A program made the translations under genes and the position numbers. A model generated the notes under the pieces. It was given only the letters and a program-made list of their open reading frames with translations. It searched no databases and was not told the origin of the DNA. A stretch of 64,000 bases of DNA from Taenia hydatigena. Lineage: Eukaryota > Platyhelminthes > Cestoda > Cyclophyllidea > Taeniidae. Every line of letters begins with the position of its first letter. The stretch's first letter is position 1. The DNA is taken from positions 1 through 64,000 of the forward strand of contig JADWOT020000595.1 in assembly GCA_036345935.2 (NCBI GenBank). The letters run 5' to 3'. This document shows, piece by piece, positions 48,015-61,607 of this stretch.

Positions 48015-48321
48015 TGTCTGAGTCTTTGACTTTGGTCGCACCTGTCATGCGACGACCATTCGAGTAGTGGTTTTGGCGTCAGGTCACGTTGGTGGCTCAA
48101 TAGCCAACGCGTCACGGCATTGCGGATGATCTTGTCCAGAAGGATGGTCTTGAGCACGCCACATATGTTCCAGTAATTAAGTCCACAGATGTTGTCGTTA
48201 CCGCCAGGTATCGTATAGCGGACTTAATGACGCCCTAAATGTTGTCTTGCAGCACCTTCCTGTGGTGCTTGGTGCCTCCACTCCCCTGACCCTTTGCGCC
48301 CTTACTACCATGACCAAGCAT
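48015..48321 (-). pseudogene. Histone H4 pseudogene
   Basis: Histone H4 is the core nucleosome protein of about 103 residues. Read on the minus strand from ATG at 48,321, this tract gives MLGHGSKGAKGQGSGGTKHH then RKVLQDNI, a stop at 48,237-48,235 where H4 has Gln, then GVIKSAIRYLA. After a short deletion it continues in another frame as ICGLNYWNICGVLKTILLDK and IIRNAVT, matching the [20 protein letters not shown] and IRDAVT region. A further insertion and frame change precede a remnant of the TVTAMDVVYALKRQGRT end. The order and spacing of basic tail, RKVL, GVLK and RDAVT are diagnostic. The premature stop and at least two frameshifts make it dead. No other histone genes are visible beside it. 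Confidence 0.85.
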
Positions 48322-51300
48322 TGATCGTTTCAGCACTTCACTTCGTGTGGACCAGAGTCAGGGAGACTGCGACGAATGAACAAAAGCGAGGACAGAACAT
48401 ACGCTCTGCCCATCCATCCATTTCAAGCATCGTCCTAATTTTCATCCTTTGTGCACACCCACTTAGCATATCATTTGCCAATGTTATTTTATCAGCATCA
48501 CTTTCGTTTATTAGCACCGCAGACAGACGTACTTAAATGCGTTCACAGTTGCTCGAAGAGTTTGCCTGTATATGTGCATAAATGAGGAATTGACCCGCTA
48601 TTTACAATAATAAATGAATAACACTTAAAAGTACAAGGTGATGTATTAATATGATGGTAAATTATAAACAAATTCTTATCATATTTGTTAATAGAATTGC
48701 ATACACACTTAAACAAGTACATGGAGCCTGCCCACCCACCCACCATCCACCAGACCGTGGGCGCGTGCGTGTAGGTGGATGAGTGGGTGCTGAAGTGAAT
48801 GTGGAGAAGCACGGAATCGTCCACTGAAATGGTTGAGGTGGGGATTCGTTGATTTGACCTAGCTAAAATCGGATGTTATTGCCCACTCCAACGACGCGCC
48901 AATCACAGTCACCATTTACGTCTCCCGTACATAGGTCATGTATGAATTCCAATGGCAGCCTTCACAGGTCACTCATCAAAGATGCCATGCACTGCGCCGC
49001 CTAAAGCGAAAGGGGTACACAGATGCAACGAGTCAGTGGGCAAGAGCGAACACTGCAACAAGGAATTCGAAAAACAGACGCACAACGAGAGGGACGAGAT
49101 CAATGACGCACGTTTGGTGCGATACTCTGGCAAAAGTGGACGTCTAATGAATTGTCGGCGATCACGAGCTGACGGTCGTGCTAGTTCAACGATGGGGTGT
49201 CGACCACTACCCTTGCCACGTCGCAACTCGCGTCTGTAAGGGGAATAAGAAGTCGAGTGAAATCGAGTATGGAGATGTTGAATGCAGGCAACAAAGAGGT
49301 GCATTGAAAATAACTCACAATTAGGCATTAGAGAGTAGTCTCAAACTCCAAACCAGGGATAATAATCTCAGACCAATCAAAAATCAGCATTCGTGCGCAA
49401 ATCTCGTCGCCTAAACTTATTGTTGAAGTCAGGACATAGATTGGTTCGAATAGGAGTACTTTACTTTCTCACTGCATAAGGGTGGGACATTGGGTTCGCG
49501 ATCTTATTCCCCGTGGTAGATGTGGCCAAACGGACAGCAAGAGCACTCCAAATCAGTCGCACCAGTTTGTCCACCACCACAACGAGCACTCGTGACCAAT
49601 AAAAGAGGTCTCCTTCTCTTCTCCAAATGGACACAATCGCAAGATTATCTGACGTGCCTTCGATGAGTTCTGTTTGTTGAATACAAACAAACAGGCAAAC
49701 TGCTGCAATATGCACACTCTGTCCACTTGGTACTTGTGTCGCTGTGCATGCCTCGTAAATGTTACCTCAACCGAACAAGCTGACGAAATTGGTCCCACGA
49801 ACACAAATTTCACAATTCAAATTATTGCACCAGCGGCTCCAGTCGCTGCTGCTATGGTTGTTTTAACTGCCGCAAGTGCACCTAGATGCCTGCTTTGTGG
49901 GAGCGGCTACACCTTATTTCACTCTGACCTTTCCTCACTGCCTCACTTCCACCCTCCTCCTTCCTTCCTTCCTTCCTTCCTTTTCCCTTTGCGACCGTTG
50001 GCACGGTTTTCCTCTATCATCAGCATCTCTTGATTCCATTTTAGTGTTCTTGTCATTTTCGTTTATGGATCAAGATCTACTCCGAGTAGTTGTTCATTAA
50101 ATAGCTTGTGCTAAAATGAGAATCGAGGAAGAAGACTGGATTGCATGTCTATATTACATTGCAAATGTCTCCTCTCTGAAGCCATTACTAGAGTCGTCTT
50201 TACCTCGGTTGTTACCGCAGTGTCCTCGATGTTGAGTGATAATAGCGTGCTGTTGCGGTCGTCAACAAAAGCGGGTAAGCTCATTCGAATTCACGTATGA
50301 CTTATCAACTGAAGACGAAAAAGATGAGCGTGATTGGCGAGTCGTGAGGTGGGAGTGGAGGCGTGCTTAAGGTGCAATTAATCTGCTCGCCCACACCAAT
50401 CGAAGTCAGTGTGCTTTTGGCCATTCTCTCTACCGAACATTAATGCTGTGCCATGGACAGACAAGGGCGAGTCTATAAAGTTGTTTCTTTCCCAATTTCA
50501 TTAGTGAATTGGCTTTTGGATTCCATGAATCCATTTTCAGCCACGAATTTCCGTCGTCACTTGAAACGCACGGCGCCAATGGCGAATGTGCATGCTCTGT
50601 TAGAAGTTGGGTGTAGGAGAGGGCAGGGAGGAGGGATGCTGGGAGTCACGAGTTCTGCAGTTCAACTGCATTGGCACATCCTCCATCCAAATGGTCTCCA
50701 ACCCCTCCATTTGTAAGCGTCCAAGTAGTGCCTGCAAAACAATTCTGGAGAGAAGGCCATGGTGTCAGCGTACTTTCATCCAATCAGGATGGTTCCTCAC
50801 ACGTTGTCCTCGAGCCTCGCAGTTGACGAAGATCAACGTGCTCTGGTTCCGCCACCTGCGGTAATGCAACACAGAAGACTCCGAATATCCTTCGTAAAAG
50901 TGACTCATTTAGCTCACGCAACAGTCAACTCTTCTGTACTGTCCAAAGCTGGAGTGTTGTTCTGGTGTCTGACGTCCGCCAACCCTTCGAATGTGCAAAT
51001 CTTTGTGAACGGTTCCATTCACCCACCAGTCCTCCAACATGGAGACATGTCTCCTTTTGTATTGGCCGTGCTTATCAGATCTTAAGTTCCAAGTGTCAAA
51101 TGAGTGCCGAGGGCTGCAGTGGGGCCTGAAACCACCACTATCTGCATTTTCGTTGATGGACAGACTTAAGATTATCCAAACAAATGATTTAGTGGCGCAC
51201 AGTGTCACAATCCTTCGCCTTGCCGTTCATCTCTTCGTCAATTTGGTGCGCACTTGCCACCTAATACCGGATGGAGTGCCATCGTGGTAGCAGACCTTTA

Positions 51301-54230
51301 ATTCCATTAGTACGAAATTTGCGACTCCTGTTTGAGTTGGATGTTAATTGCTCCTTTGAAAAGGTAACTCGTGATGGCGGCGTTTGGGAAGACCTTTGCC
51401 GCCGACAACGTGACCAGGGATGAAGCAGGCCTAAATTGGGGTAGTAGTGAGAGATCAAGTCTTCATGGGTTTTTCGACTGCTCCTGTTCTTCTTTCAATG
51501 CAAAGCTAATAAGCTTCCCTTCGAAGATCGGGAACCAGAATGCTCCATTTTGCATCGAAGATGGCATTGAAGATGCGAAACAGTTGTCGAAAGTAAAGGC
51601 CTGTAGGGAGTTGGGATGTGTGCCCTTACCTGTGTGAGTGGGTGCGATCGCTGTTGCCAGTAATGTTGAGTGGTCAATCGCCTCCAACTTGATTTCTCGA
51701 ATTTGAAGTTGATCGCTCAGTGGTTGGCTTGACATCCACTTGGCACCTCACACTCACGCCTCACGCTCAGTCTTCCTTGACTAGCCTGTAAATGAACACT
51801 AGTGGCCCTTATGCGCTCATTCACTCGAATTTGGCTTCTAAAGGGCGTTGTAGTCGTCTCGTCAGTAGGTTATTTGCCTTCGAAATTTAGAGTCCACAAA
51901 CAGATAGTCATTCTAGGAGGGAGTCAAAATTACAAGCCTTGCATCCAGACACACCTTTCTCCTTTTCTCCTTCCTTTCGTTCTCCTTTCTCCTCCTCCTC
52001 CTCCTCCTCCTCCTCCTCCTCCTCTTTTCTCCCTCGCTCATTCCTTTTCATCGCTTAAAGGTAGCCGACTTGGCAGACAGAGTACAACTACTACTACCAC
52101 CTAATCTGGATCTCTTTCGCCCATACGCTATCACACTGTAGGACTGTTTGAGGTGGCTAATTTTAGCTTATCTTGCCGCCGCTTGGACAGAGGTACACAT
52201 TTGGCATGTCACAATGAGTAGATGGTGAAATCCTTGATCCACGAACCACGGCTCCACCTGTCTCCTCTTTGCCATTTCAGTCCTATCACGTCTAGGCGCA
52301 ATTTCATCTCACCCTCCTGGCCCATGCTAAACCAGGCCAAATCAAGATCAGAAAATCGAGGCACATTATCCTCCCCTCCTCCTTTGCGTCCTTTTAATCC
52401 ATCCACTCCTTTTTTGCCTTCCCTTATCATCATCATCATCATACTTTCTTTTTTTAATCCTTTTGTATGCCTGCAGCCTTGAGGTGGTAAAGGGCGTTGG
52501 ATGATTAGCAAGCATCATTAGTCTTGGCACCAGACCAAAAAGGATGCCGTTTGTCGTGGTCCACTTCTGGTGGTACTGCTGCCACATTAATCATCGCCAG
52601 CAGGTGTGCTGTGGATGGGGTGTCGCGTAATATTTTGCGATATTCACTTTCAGGATGTACTAAATTGAACCCTTGACCAATGGAATCATCGCGATGGTTC
52701 AACAGGCTGCATGCTTCCCTTCTTTGTCGTCAATAAGTTTCCTCTACCCAAGGACGAGTCCCATCGTGGAACCAACTGAGATGCAGCAGATCTGCTGATG
52801 AACCAACAATATTTGGCGAGGAGTGTGCATGGCTGATGATTTCACAAAGTGGGAAATGGCGAGGTGGGTTAATCAACGGTTGGACTGTGTGAAATGCCAT
52901 TCTGCAGGACGATCACAGTGAACTCTCGGTCCCACAAACGAGCCACCATCATGTGCCACGTTGGCGGCGAATCTGAGCTAAGCCTGTTGATTTAATGACA
53001 GCCTATGCATTCATCCGTCCATCCATCTATCCCACATCCGTCCGTCAGTCTGTCCGACCATCCATCTCAAAATATTTTGCTAATTTGAGAGGAATCTTTG
53101 AAGCAAGGTAGAAACGCGAAGAACTAAATAAAATCCTTTTTCAGTCCAGTGGGAAAAGGCGGTCCATTTCTCCATCACTGGTTAAAACCCAGACAGGCTG
53201 TTAGGTGCATTCGTTTCTAGGAGAGGCATGAAAATTGAATCAAGACAACTGATTAGCTACCTTACAAAATCCTGTCCGTTTTTCACTCGAAAAGTTTTGA
53301 CTTGTCTAAAAATTCCTCCGATTCGGGAGAAGTAGGAGGCGAAAGTTGTAGGCAAAATTGGTTGAATTTTCCCAATACTTTGATGCGAAAACAGCCCATT
53401 CTGTTGACTTGGACAATTTCCTGTCCTAGTTGTCGTTGTCGTCATCGTCCTTGTCGCCTTAAGGGCCTGATTATATGCCACCCTCAGGACGCTCTAAAAA
53501 CAGCATTTCCGGTTGTCCAGATGCATTAAAGCAGATGTAACCGAGTAAAGGCGAAATTGATGCAAGAAGTTGTGGAAGTTGGCTGATTTGTTTGCTTTCG
53601 GAGGCACTCCCACTTGCAGCCATCTCGCATATTTCACCATTCAACGTAAAACCCATCCATCAACCTGTTTCGGATTGTCCGAAACTGCTCAATTTGATGC
53701 CACGACTTGACGTGCTGGCTATTGTCGAGTCCGCATTGTCCACTACCTCCTTTGCTGGAGTTCAGTTTGCGGTCCCCACGCATTAGAGAACACGTATTGT
53801 TCCAAATGTAAAATATGTAACTGATTTGCAAATTTGGATGCTGCCTGAGGAAGAGGGTGAGTAAATGTTAAACTGACTTCTGCCTGCCATTTCTTTATTT
53901 GACTTCCAGAAGAGAAGAGAGAACCACAAACTAAGCTCCACAAGCCATGCAGTTGTCAATAGATTAGGCATTCAGTGATAAAACCAAGCAAGAACAGCGC
54001 CATTGCTTGCTTGAACAAAGCCATCAACATTTCCTTATGCAGATGCATAGACGGCGATACCAAGGCTGATTTCACCAACAGGCCTCTTCCAATTCAAAGC
54101 CACCAAGTAATCTCTCCACCAGGCTCGATAGTATTAGCAATGAGGTGTCTCCCGTATTTGCATGGGATGCTCCCTGTCCAAATATTCACAATTTCAGCAT
54201 TTTCTGTATGAGAAGACTACATACAAATGG
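48322..54230. other. Six kilobases without a recognisable gene; TCC array
   Basis: A CTC tandem array lies at 51,986-52,025, a TTCC array at 49,960-49,982 and ATC units at 52,427-52,442. Frames of ordinary composition occur at 50,759-51,085 (plus), 51,371-51,637 (plus), 51,735-51,463 (minus) and 52,702-52,505 (minus). None has firm family or splice support. Confidence 0.45.
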
Positions 54231-55880
54231 CAGGGTGCTCTTCTATGGCACGGCTAATTGTTGCAATATTAGCAACGAATCAGGCTCTCTCATTACGACT
54301 CGCCATTTATTGTCGCTTCCAACGCATCACCACCTCCGATGCACTTCGTTCTTACGTGCCCGCAAGGATAACACCAACTGGTGGTGATCATCGAGACGAG
54401 GTGTCTCCATCTGGACTGAAAGTTCACGTTGGTTCGACGCTTCGCGCTACCGATTTTGCCTTTGTTTGCCTCTTGCCCGCCTAATTCTTCCTGCTGGGCT
54501 AGATGCAAGCCGGCTGTCTCGGTACTTTCCTGTTCACAAATCGAGGGGTCTGTATCAATCTAAAATAAAGTAGTAAAGTAGGGGAGGCACAGCATCAGAA
54601 ATGGGGCTGGGTGTGGCGTGGTGAATCAATTATTGGGCGGATGGTGGAGTGGTGGCGATGTGATGAGTTCAAACCAACTAGCCATCCATCGAACGACCAA
54701 GGGAGAGCTTACTTCGTCCAGTATGGAACTGTCAATCTTGTCGTCTAAAAGGACAGGTTTGAAGGGGGCAATGAGACGAATGTGCCTTCGCACTCTGATA
54801 CATTCAAGGATAAAGACACAGACAGACGTGCCTACCTGTATCCGTGCTACCCCATCTGATGCGACTCCCTAAAAGAACAAAAATACAAAAATGGGCAGTG
54901 ACACATACGCACACACGCACACAAAATTCGGACAGACAGTCAAACAGAAGCCGTCACACAGTATTCACCTGCACAGTGAAGAGTATGCAGGTGGACTTAA
55001 GAGGCGAGGACACATGCTTACCCAACATTGCAGGGCGCCACGCTGACACAATCTCTACAAGGAGAACAAACAGTGGGCAGTAAGATAAGCATCTAACAGT
55101 TTGGCGGCCAGCCTGCAAATTACAAAGTTGGAAGTAGAAGCAACGCGCTCACCTTCGCTCTCGAAATAGTAAGCGTAAGGGTAGGAGATGGAACAGATAG
55201 GAGATGGTGCGGGACAAACTAAAGCGACAGTATAGAGTTGGAGATGGAAGGTGTTTGGCAACTTAAGCTAAGCTATGCCAAAACAACTGTTGGTCATCAG
55301 TACAGTGTGAACTAGTCAGATTCAGTCTAGTCTGTGCTAGTCTGTTCTAGATTAGGAATCTTGGCACTATTTATTCATGTCATAATCAAAGGTAAGACCA
55401 GTGGTGAGATAAAGGGGACTTACTAAGAGGGCGTTTGCAGAGGATGAGGTAGGAGGAGAAGGCAGGGGCGACCTGATGTTGAATTCGAAGAAAATGAAGA
55501 GAAGAAAACCAAGAGGGAGCCAGAGGAACAATGCGTTCTCGTGGCGCTAAAGTGGAAAGCCAAAGGTAAGGAAATGAAATGCAGGCGACCACCACTCACT
55601 CCTCTTCCTCGAGTGACTTGAATGTATGGAGCACACACGGTAGGACATAATGCAAGATGCAATACTCGAGAGCATATCTAGCCTAGTGGAGGACAAAGGT
55701 GGCACTCACCAAAGACGCGTTGAAGTGGGGTGTGGGAAAGAAGGAGGCGACAGGTGGGCTCCCATCCCTCCATTCCGAGAACGCCATCGGACCCTATTCT
55801 TGTGTGTGCCCTACGATCCCTAATATCTGAGAGGAAAAAAGGAAAGGCCTCATGTCACATCGCACGCAGTTGTGTCGGGC
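54231..55880 (+). repeat. R4 repeat, copy 2
   Basis: Same orientation as 38,664-40,345. Starts abruptly at CAGGGTGCTC and ends near TTGTGTCGGG. Different flanks on both sides show that the repeat unit is about 1.65 kb. No conserved reading frame between copies. Confidence 0.88.
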
Positions 55881-57554
55881 CGATTAGGCGGGCCAAGTCA
55901 GGGTGTTGCAGTTGACTTGAATGGTATCGTAGGAAGGCGTCTCTAAACATGAGCCTAGATGGCTAATTTAGCCTGCTATATTCCATTGCAATCTAGTGTG
56001 ATCTAGTTAGGCCTAGTCATGAGCAACGTGCTACACTGCTTCCACAGTGCGACATGAATATGGAGCACATTGTTGCACTTCACTAGGTCTGCTGCTGCTG
56101 CTGCTGCCACTGTTTATTTAGTGCTCGTCAACACATGTAAGAACCATTATAAGCAAGTGCAAAACAGTCAACGCAGTGAGGGGTATGCATTAAATTAAAA
56201 GAATCGGCCACATACCCCTAAAGGTTTCTATGCAGCTAAAAAATGGATGCCTCTGGTGCGAATTCGTAATGTCGTGCTTGGACGAATCCTTGCCTCGCAT
56301 CACTAACGACAACAGAGGCGCATGCAGTTCGTCCGAGGACGTAAAGTAATCTGCATGTTCAGCTGAAAGAGACAAAGGAACGATTGCGATAGAGACGAAG
56401 CGGATAGAGTGGGAGAGGGGAAAGAAGGATTGAAAGTGGACACCGTTGGATGACTCTGCATGGTGCTTTAGTGTAGTCTTCTCTGTTTCCTCCCTTTCTA
56501 TCATCTTTTCATGAGTTATTGCATTTACCCACTCATCTAAATATTAAAGATTCAGCTTAGTGGAGGGAATGTGAATTTCGTGTTAAAAGCATACGTAAAG
56601 AGACTAAGCACAGCTTTCCCTTACTACGCGTTTCACATAGGATACCAGATGCAATAACAGCGACATGACGCACGCAAATGAAGCAAAGCAGAATAATAGG
56701 AAGGTGGCGCAAGAGGAGGAGAAGGGGGCTTGGATGCACAACTTACCCCTAATTTCTACTATATCTAGCTGGTTTGGTCCTCTGACGTCTCCAGAACGGC
56801 GGGGTGGGAGGTAGGAGCCGACGAAAAAACGAGAACGGAGACGACGGAAATGAAGAACAAAAAGAAGACCGGAGACGAGTAGAAAACGAAATGGGACGGA
56901 GGCACTGTTGAAAAACTGAATGGCGGGGATGATGCATTGGAGCAAAACGAATAGGAGTAGGCGAAGGAGCGCACAGTAGAGCATTCTCGAGCGTTGGATA
57001 TGCGAGTATGATTGACCTCTTTGAAGCTGGCACGTGTAAATCGATTGCTCGCACGTGTCGCGTAGTGGCTGCCTCCCAATGCCGCCGACTGATGTGAGCT
57101 TCGCACATCATTCCTTGTTGGTGGTGCTTTCGCAAGGGCAAGCATTACCTGCATTTGTACTTTTCCACCTCAAGCCACTTTCCTGCATTATTGTGCATGC
57201 AGGAGAGACAATGCCGATGTGCTTCGATTAAAATGCGTCGCCCTATCCAGATTGCCTAACTTGACTTCTTTTTCCCACGCTTTCCCTTAAGCTGGTTACC
57301 TCTTGGGAATTCAGACTCTTCTCTGCTCCACATCAAAGTGCCCACCTCAATTTGAATGAAGGAAAAGATCAACAGACGATATAAATTAGGTCAAGGGAAG
57401 CGGATGGGTGGATAGGATGATGGTGAAGTGATGGCAAATCAGAAACGTAATTGTCAATAAACCATTTCAGCGATCTTGCAGCTTATTTGTCGGTGTGCTC
57501 TAATGTGTTTGCAGAAACGCCTTGATAAAGTGTGCTGGTGGAAGTGCAATATGA
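55881..57554. other. No gene recognised
   Basis: Short TGC/GCT array at 56,090-56,107. The minus strand is TTC/CTC-rich at 56,550-56,990, giving Leu-, Phe- and Ser-rich frames that I regard as compositional. Confidence 0.45.
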
Positions 57555-58069
57555 GTGCTATCTCAAAGGACGTCTCCAGTGGTAGCGTTGACGCCGCGGT
57601 CGGTGATTAGTCAAAAACTGGCCATCTTGACTAACGCCGACATGCGTCGGACTGACAGGTCCACTACCTTGCCAAATGGAAACCACTCTCCACTAGGATT
57701 GGATATGGACTGCTACATGCTAATGTGGCAATCATTGTCACGCTCTGCCTTCTCACCAAATGGTCCACCACATGTCGTGACTTACAATTGCGATCTCCTA
57801 GGCAAACATAGCCAAACAATTGCTAGATTTGCCTATTGCACAAATCTAGCATAAAGATCAACGATACCCCTCTCAGCTATATTCGCCTACAATATCAACC
57901 GATTTCCTCTGCGGACATGAAAGGACCCTGGGTGGAGTGGACCTATAAATCGTGGCATTGGTTTTCAAAATGGCCTGGCTCTCATGCACGATAAGCTGAA
58001 TGGATACGAAATCGTTTCGCAACAAAACATCGTCGATGAGTTAAAACACTCCTACACCGACCTGTAATA
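57555..58069 (+). pseudogene. Unrecognised coding-like tract
   Basis: An open frame to 57,851 ends with HVVTYNCDLLGKHSQTIARF then AYCTNLA and a TAA. A following stretch in another frame reads PWVEWTYKSWHWFSKW, and a third, ending at the TAA at 58,066-58,068, reads NGLALMHDKLNGYEIVSQQN. Composition is ordinary, but the frame changes twice, so if this was a gene it is broken. Family not recognised. Confidence 0.25.
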
Positions 58070-58109
58070 ATAACATCGCATCCGACGGCGATGCATTACA
58101 ATAATTAGC

Positions 58110-58365
58110 ATGTTTTTACAACAATTGAGAGCCCTACACAACAATCTTGAGTAAATGCAAAAATCATTTTCCACTCACCCATCCGTGAGATTGTTCGCAG
58201 CCAAACCCGTCGTAGGTCGAGTGGATTGGTAATTGAGCCGATCCGCCAGGCAAACAACCAATACGCAACGAATACACAGCAGGTGGTCTTATCGATTGTA
58301 TTGATCCAACAACCATTAATTAACCACCGAAGGCGGATGAGTCAGCAACGAGGCGTCTGCTAAAA
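58110..58365 (-). repeat. IR-C right arm
   Basis: Reverse complement of 40,410-40,655 at moderate divergence, including the words AACCAATACGCAACGAATA and TTATCGATTGTATTGATCCA. Flanks differ from those of the left arm. Confidence 0.75.
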
Positions 58366-58432
58366 AGAGCACAGGCCACTCACACATTCGGTGGTGGTTT
58401 CAACAAGCCTTCGCGTAGAGACTGTTAACGAA

Positions 58433-58594
58433 ATGGGTGGTGGGAATAGGAAGGCAAGACAAGGACAAGCAACGGCAGCAGCAGCAGCAGCACCTTCCAC
58501 TGATAGGTCATTGCAATTGATAGACAAATATGTCTTTTACTTTCGCCCTGGCAACCGCTTATGGTTCTTATTCATCCACATCGCAGTCTACGAC
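58433..58594 (+). CDS. Candidate first coding exon, product unknown
   Basis: ATG at 58,433 begins 54 codons ending exactly at a consensus donor, GAC/GTGAGT (58,595), in phase 0. The peptide starts with Gly, Arg and Gln, has an Ala run from GCA repeats, then an aromatic hydrophobic part (LIDKYVFYFRPGNRLWFLFI). The frame is also open upstream of the ATG, so the start is a guess. No partner exon found. Confidence 0.3.
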
Positions 58595-59749
58595 GTGAGT
58601 CCGCGATTCTGCACGATAAGGAGATTTCCGCGATGAAACACATGCTATTACGTCAATAGTAGTAGAACGCGAACAATTGAACAGGGAGAGATGTCTTTTC
58701 ATTTTGGCTTTTTAACTCACTGACGCCACTGAATGTCTGCACTTACCAGTTTGATGGCCCCTGAGGCTCCTCGCACTCGAATGGTGGTGGTAACATGACA
58801 GACTTTCTTCGCTAGGCTATTTTCCACTACAGCTCTTATTCTCTTTACTGATTATGTCTGATCTGGTGTCACCCTATTACGATGCCGAGGTGGACACCCC
58901 TGCACCAGTTGTGGTCGGATTATAAGCATCCCTCTTCGAACCTCGGAACCAAGTGTAATCTCATCGTAAAATTTAAGTGGATTTCAGTGAACATCATGCG
59001 AGAGGGCAGTGCCGGAGGCGGGATAAGATTTGCAAAAATAAATCATTTCCATTCAGTGATACTTGCACTTGGATCAAAACCTTCCAGCACCACCTGTTTG
59101 ATTACAACCCATGAACGATAATAAAGGCCTGCCATTCATCTCCTCTGACTGTTCTCCCTGTGAACACAATCTTGAAGCACCCAAGTGACTTATTTGCGAG
59201 CATCCTCACAAGCAATTCTTTTACATCACTTTTAATGCGTAGGCACGGAGTCTTGTGGAAAAGACGCATCCCTCCTTCTACTGCTTTTACGCTGTCGCAT
59301 GAAATCGGGGTTTGTGATTGGTGGATAACTGTGACATGACTGTCCTCTTCATCAGATGACAGTGTCACGGCTCATAAGAGTGGCATTGGACACAGCCCAG
59401 CTTGATTCTACTCTTCTACTGACTACGGATAGAACATGGATTATAGTTGTGTAGAACATAGGTCAAAGCACTCCTATCAACATCGTAAATGCCATACTGG
59501 TAGGTTAAGTACGAATTGCTTGAATGGCTAGCTTTTTGTCCTTGAAGTGAGGGTGATAGCTTTCATTGGATTTGTCAGTGTATAGTGTCGCCTTATTAAG
59601 AGCTGTTACTCACTTTCATCTTGTCTGTGGAACTCCACCGAATAAAGGAAAATATCATGCAAAGAGATGTAAACGCAAGAAGTGAGTATTCATGCCTTGC
59701 ATAAACAAGATTTGCCAGTGTCTACCTGAGCCACATTCAGCTTCGCAGT
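58595..59749. other. No gene recognised
   Basis: Nothing supported on either strand. Short ordinary frames only. Confidence 0.45.
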
Positions 59750-60160
59750 AATGGAATCACCGATACTTCGTCCGATGCTGCACGAATTCGATGGAAATGT
59801 TCTCGCCTCAAATCAATTAACAATGAGCAGCATAATTCGAGTTGGGAAGTGCAGGACTAGCACACTTTTTGAGTGGCATCCACTTCTCCGATCTTACGCA
59901 TCATGCACAAATTGATGGGGAAGTGGTCGTGCGAAGGCAACCGATGAGCCCATCGGCACCACCGAAACTGCTTATTCTGAAGATTATTCAGTGCGTCTCA
60001 ACAGATGTGGTACCTGTTAAGGCTAACCACATATCGAGCTGTAGTGACTGTGCTTCTTCCAGCCCAATTTTATGAGATGCACATTTTGCGTTCGACCTTA
60101 AATGAAATAAATTCGCACAGCTCTTTCATCCTCTTGTTTTAATTCATTTGTTAAACGCAA
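59750..60160 (+). repeat. R3 repeat, copy 2
   Basis: Plus-strand copy encoding IHFSDLTHHAQIDGEVVVRR, PPKL and ANHISSCSDCASSSPIL in a 77-codon frame. Matches 47,300-47,690 (inverted) over about 400 bp, including downstream non-coding sequence (AAATAAATTCG, CATTTGTTAA). Confidence 0.75.
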
Positions 60161-61284
60161 TGCCACGTTTGCATTGGAATAATATGCACTCATCTTGATG
60201 TCAGACACTGATCCTTCCTCTCGAATAATCACCTCCTCTTCCCAAAACCCACTTGTCGCAGGTGCTTACAATGGGTGATCAACACATGTGTCTTAAGCGG
60301 AATCCGCCCTCATAGGACAACTTTTTCTCGATGCGCATTTGCATTATACAGTGGAAAACTAGCGAACGTAGAGGTAGTTTGTTGCTGCCGGTGCAAATAA
60401 TGACGACATGCATTCGATGTTGAACACTACAGAGGAAAATTAACTACAAACAGGTTCTAAGTTCTTTGATGTGGCAGGCAACTGACAGTAAGCCTAATCT
60501 TTAGATGTCCACGACCCCAAAGAATAATGCTTGACGTGTCTTGGAAACATTTGAACTCGTCTGCTGCTAGATACTCCACAGAATCCTTAGTCTTAGCTAC
60601 TTACAAACTCATTAGAAGCAGAGCGACTAAGTAGACGTAAAAACTGATGCATTGTAGAGCGCAATAAAACTGGTGGAAGGAGGCAAGATAAGTACATGAA
60701 TCCGGAACAGTAGTAGATGTAAGTATTGTCAGCAATGAACCCATCTAAAGAAAATCTAATTGAGTGCCAGAATCCAATGACAAACAGAACCGCAAATGCC
60801 GGGATCGACATCATCAACCTCCACAGCAAACGCATAAGTTCTCAACCGTCCACTCATTTACCCATAAGACTCTGCGAATCTCCAATAGGCCACAAGTACT
60901 CAGTTCAGCTACGTACTACAAAGCTACGACACACACACACACACACAGATACGTCAATGCCTCTATCAAGGCGTCCATCTAACTGCATCTGCAGCGACAT
61001 AAACATCTGCAAGTTGAGATGGTTGCTAATGGCTACAGGACGAGAGGAAGACATGCCTGAGTTTTGCCTGTTGCTGATACCACGAGAAAATGAAGTGCTA
61101 GTGGGTGCAGCCGCGGTTTGATGAGGAAGATGGGGGGACTAAGTTTCGCTTCTCACCATAAGTAAAACACTGACAAAAATGAAGGAGAGAGGGACAAAGG
61201 CGATGTGAGCTGAGACAGTCACCAGATTTTGAGTAATCAATGGGCTGAAACAATCTAAATTGTGACGCATTAACTAAGAGTTCT
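60161..61284. other. No gene recognised; short AC array
   Basis: AC dinucleotide run at 60,930-60,948. No supported coding or RNA feature. Confidence 0.45.
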
Positions 61285-61607
61285 CGAGCGTTCCACACAA
61301 TTCAACCTCTCCTTCCGTAAATACAGACGCAATACAAGCCGAGTACAAAGTGGTGAAGAGCTCACGCAACTATACTCCCACATTCGTCAGCGGCGCGTTC
61401 ACCCCATCGACGATGGAAGCAGTCCTCGCTCCAACAGATCTTTTGACTATCCGAGTGTCCGTGTCCGTGGGAAGCAACTAATAAGACGAGGAAGTGGACG
61501 TTGCAGAAAGGACTAGCTTGACGATTCGCAGAATGTAGGCACGGACACAGTGACAGGCCCATCCACTCACCTCACGAATTTATATTTAGACCTGAGAGCC
61601 CAAGCTG

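Noticed and set aside
51463..51735. Kinesin-like exon on the minus strand (AFTFDNCF with a 29-bp GTAAGG...CTACAG gap before it)
   Set aside because: FTFD resembles a kinesin motor segment, but the following residues do not, and no P-loop or other motor motif is nearby.
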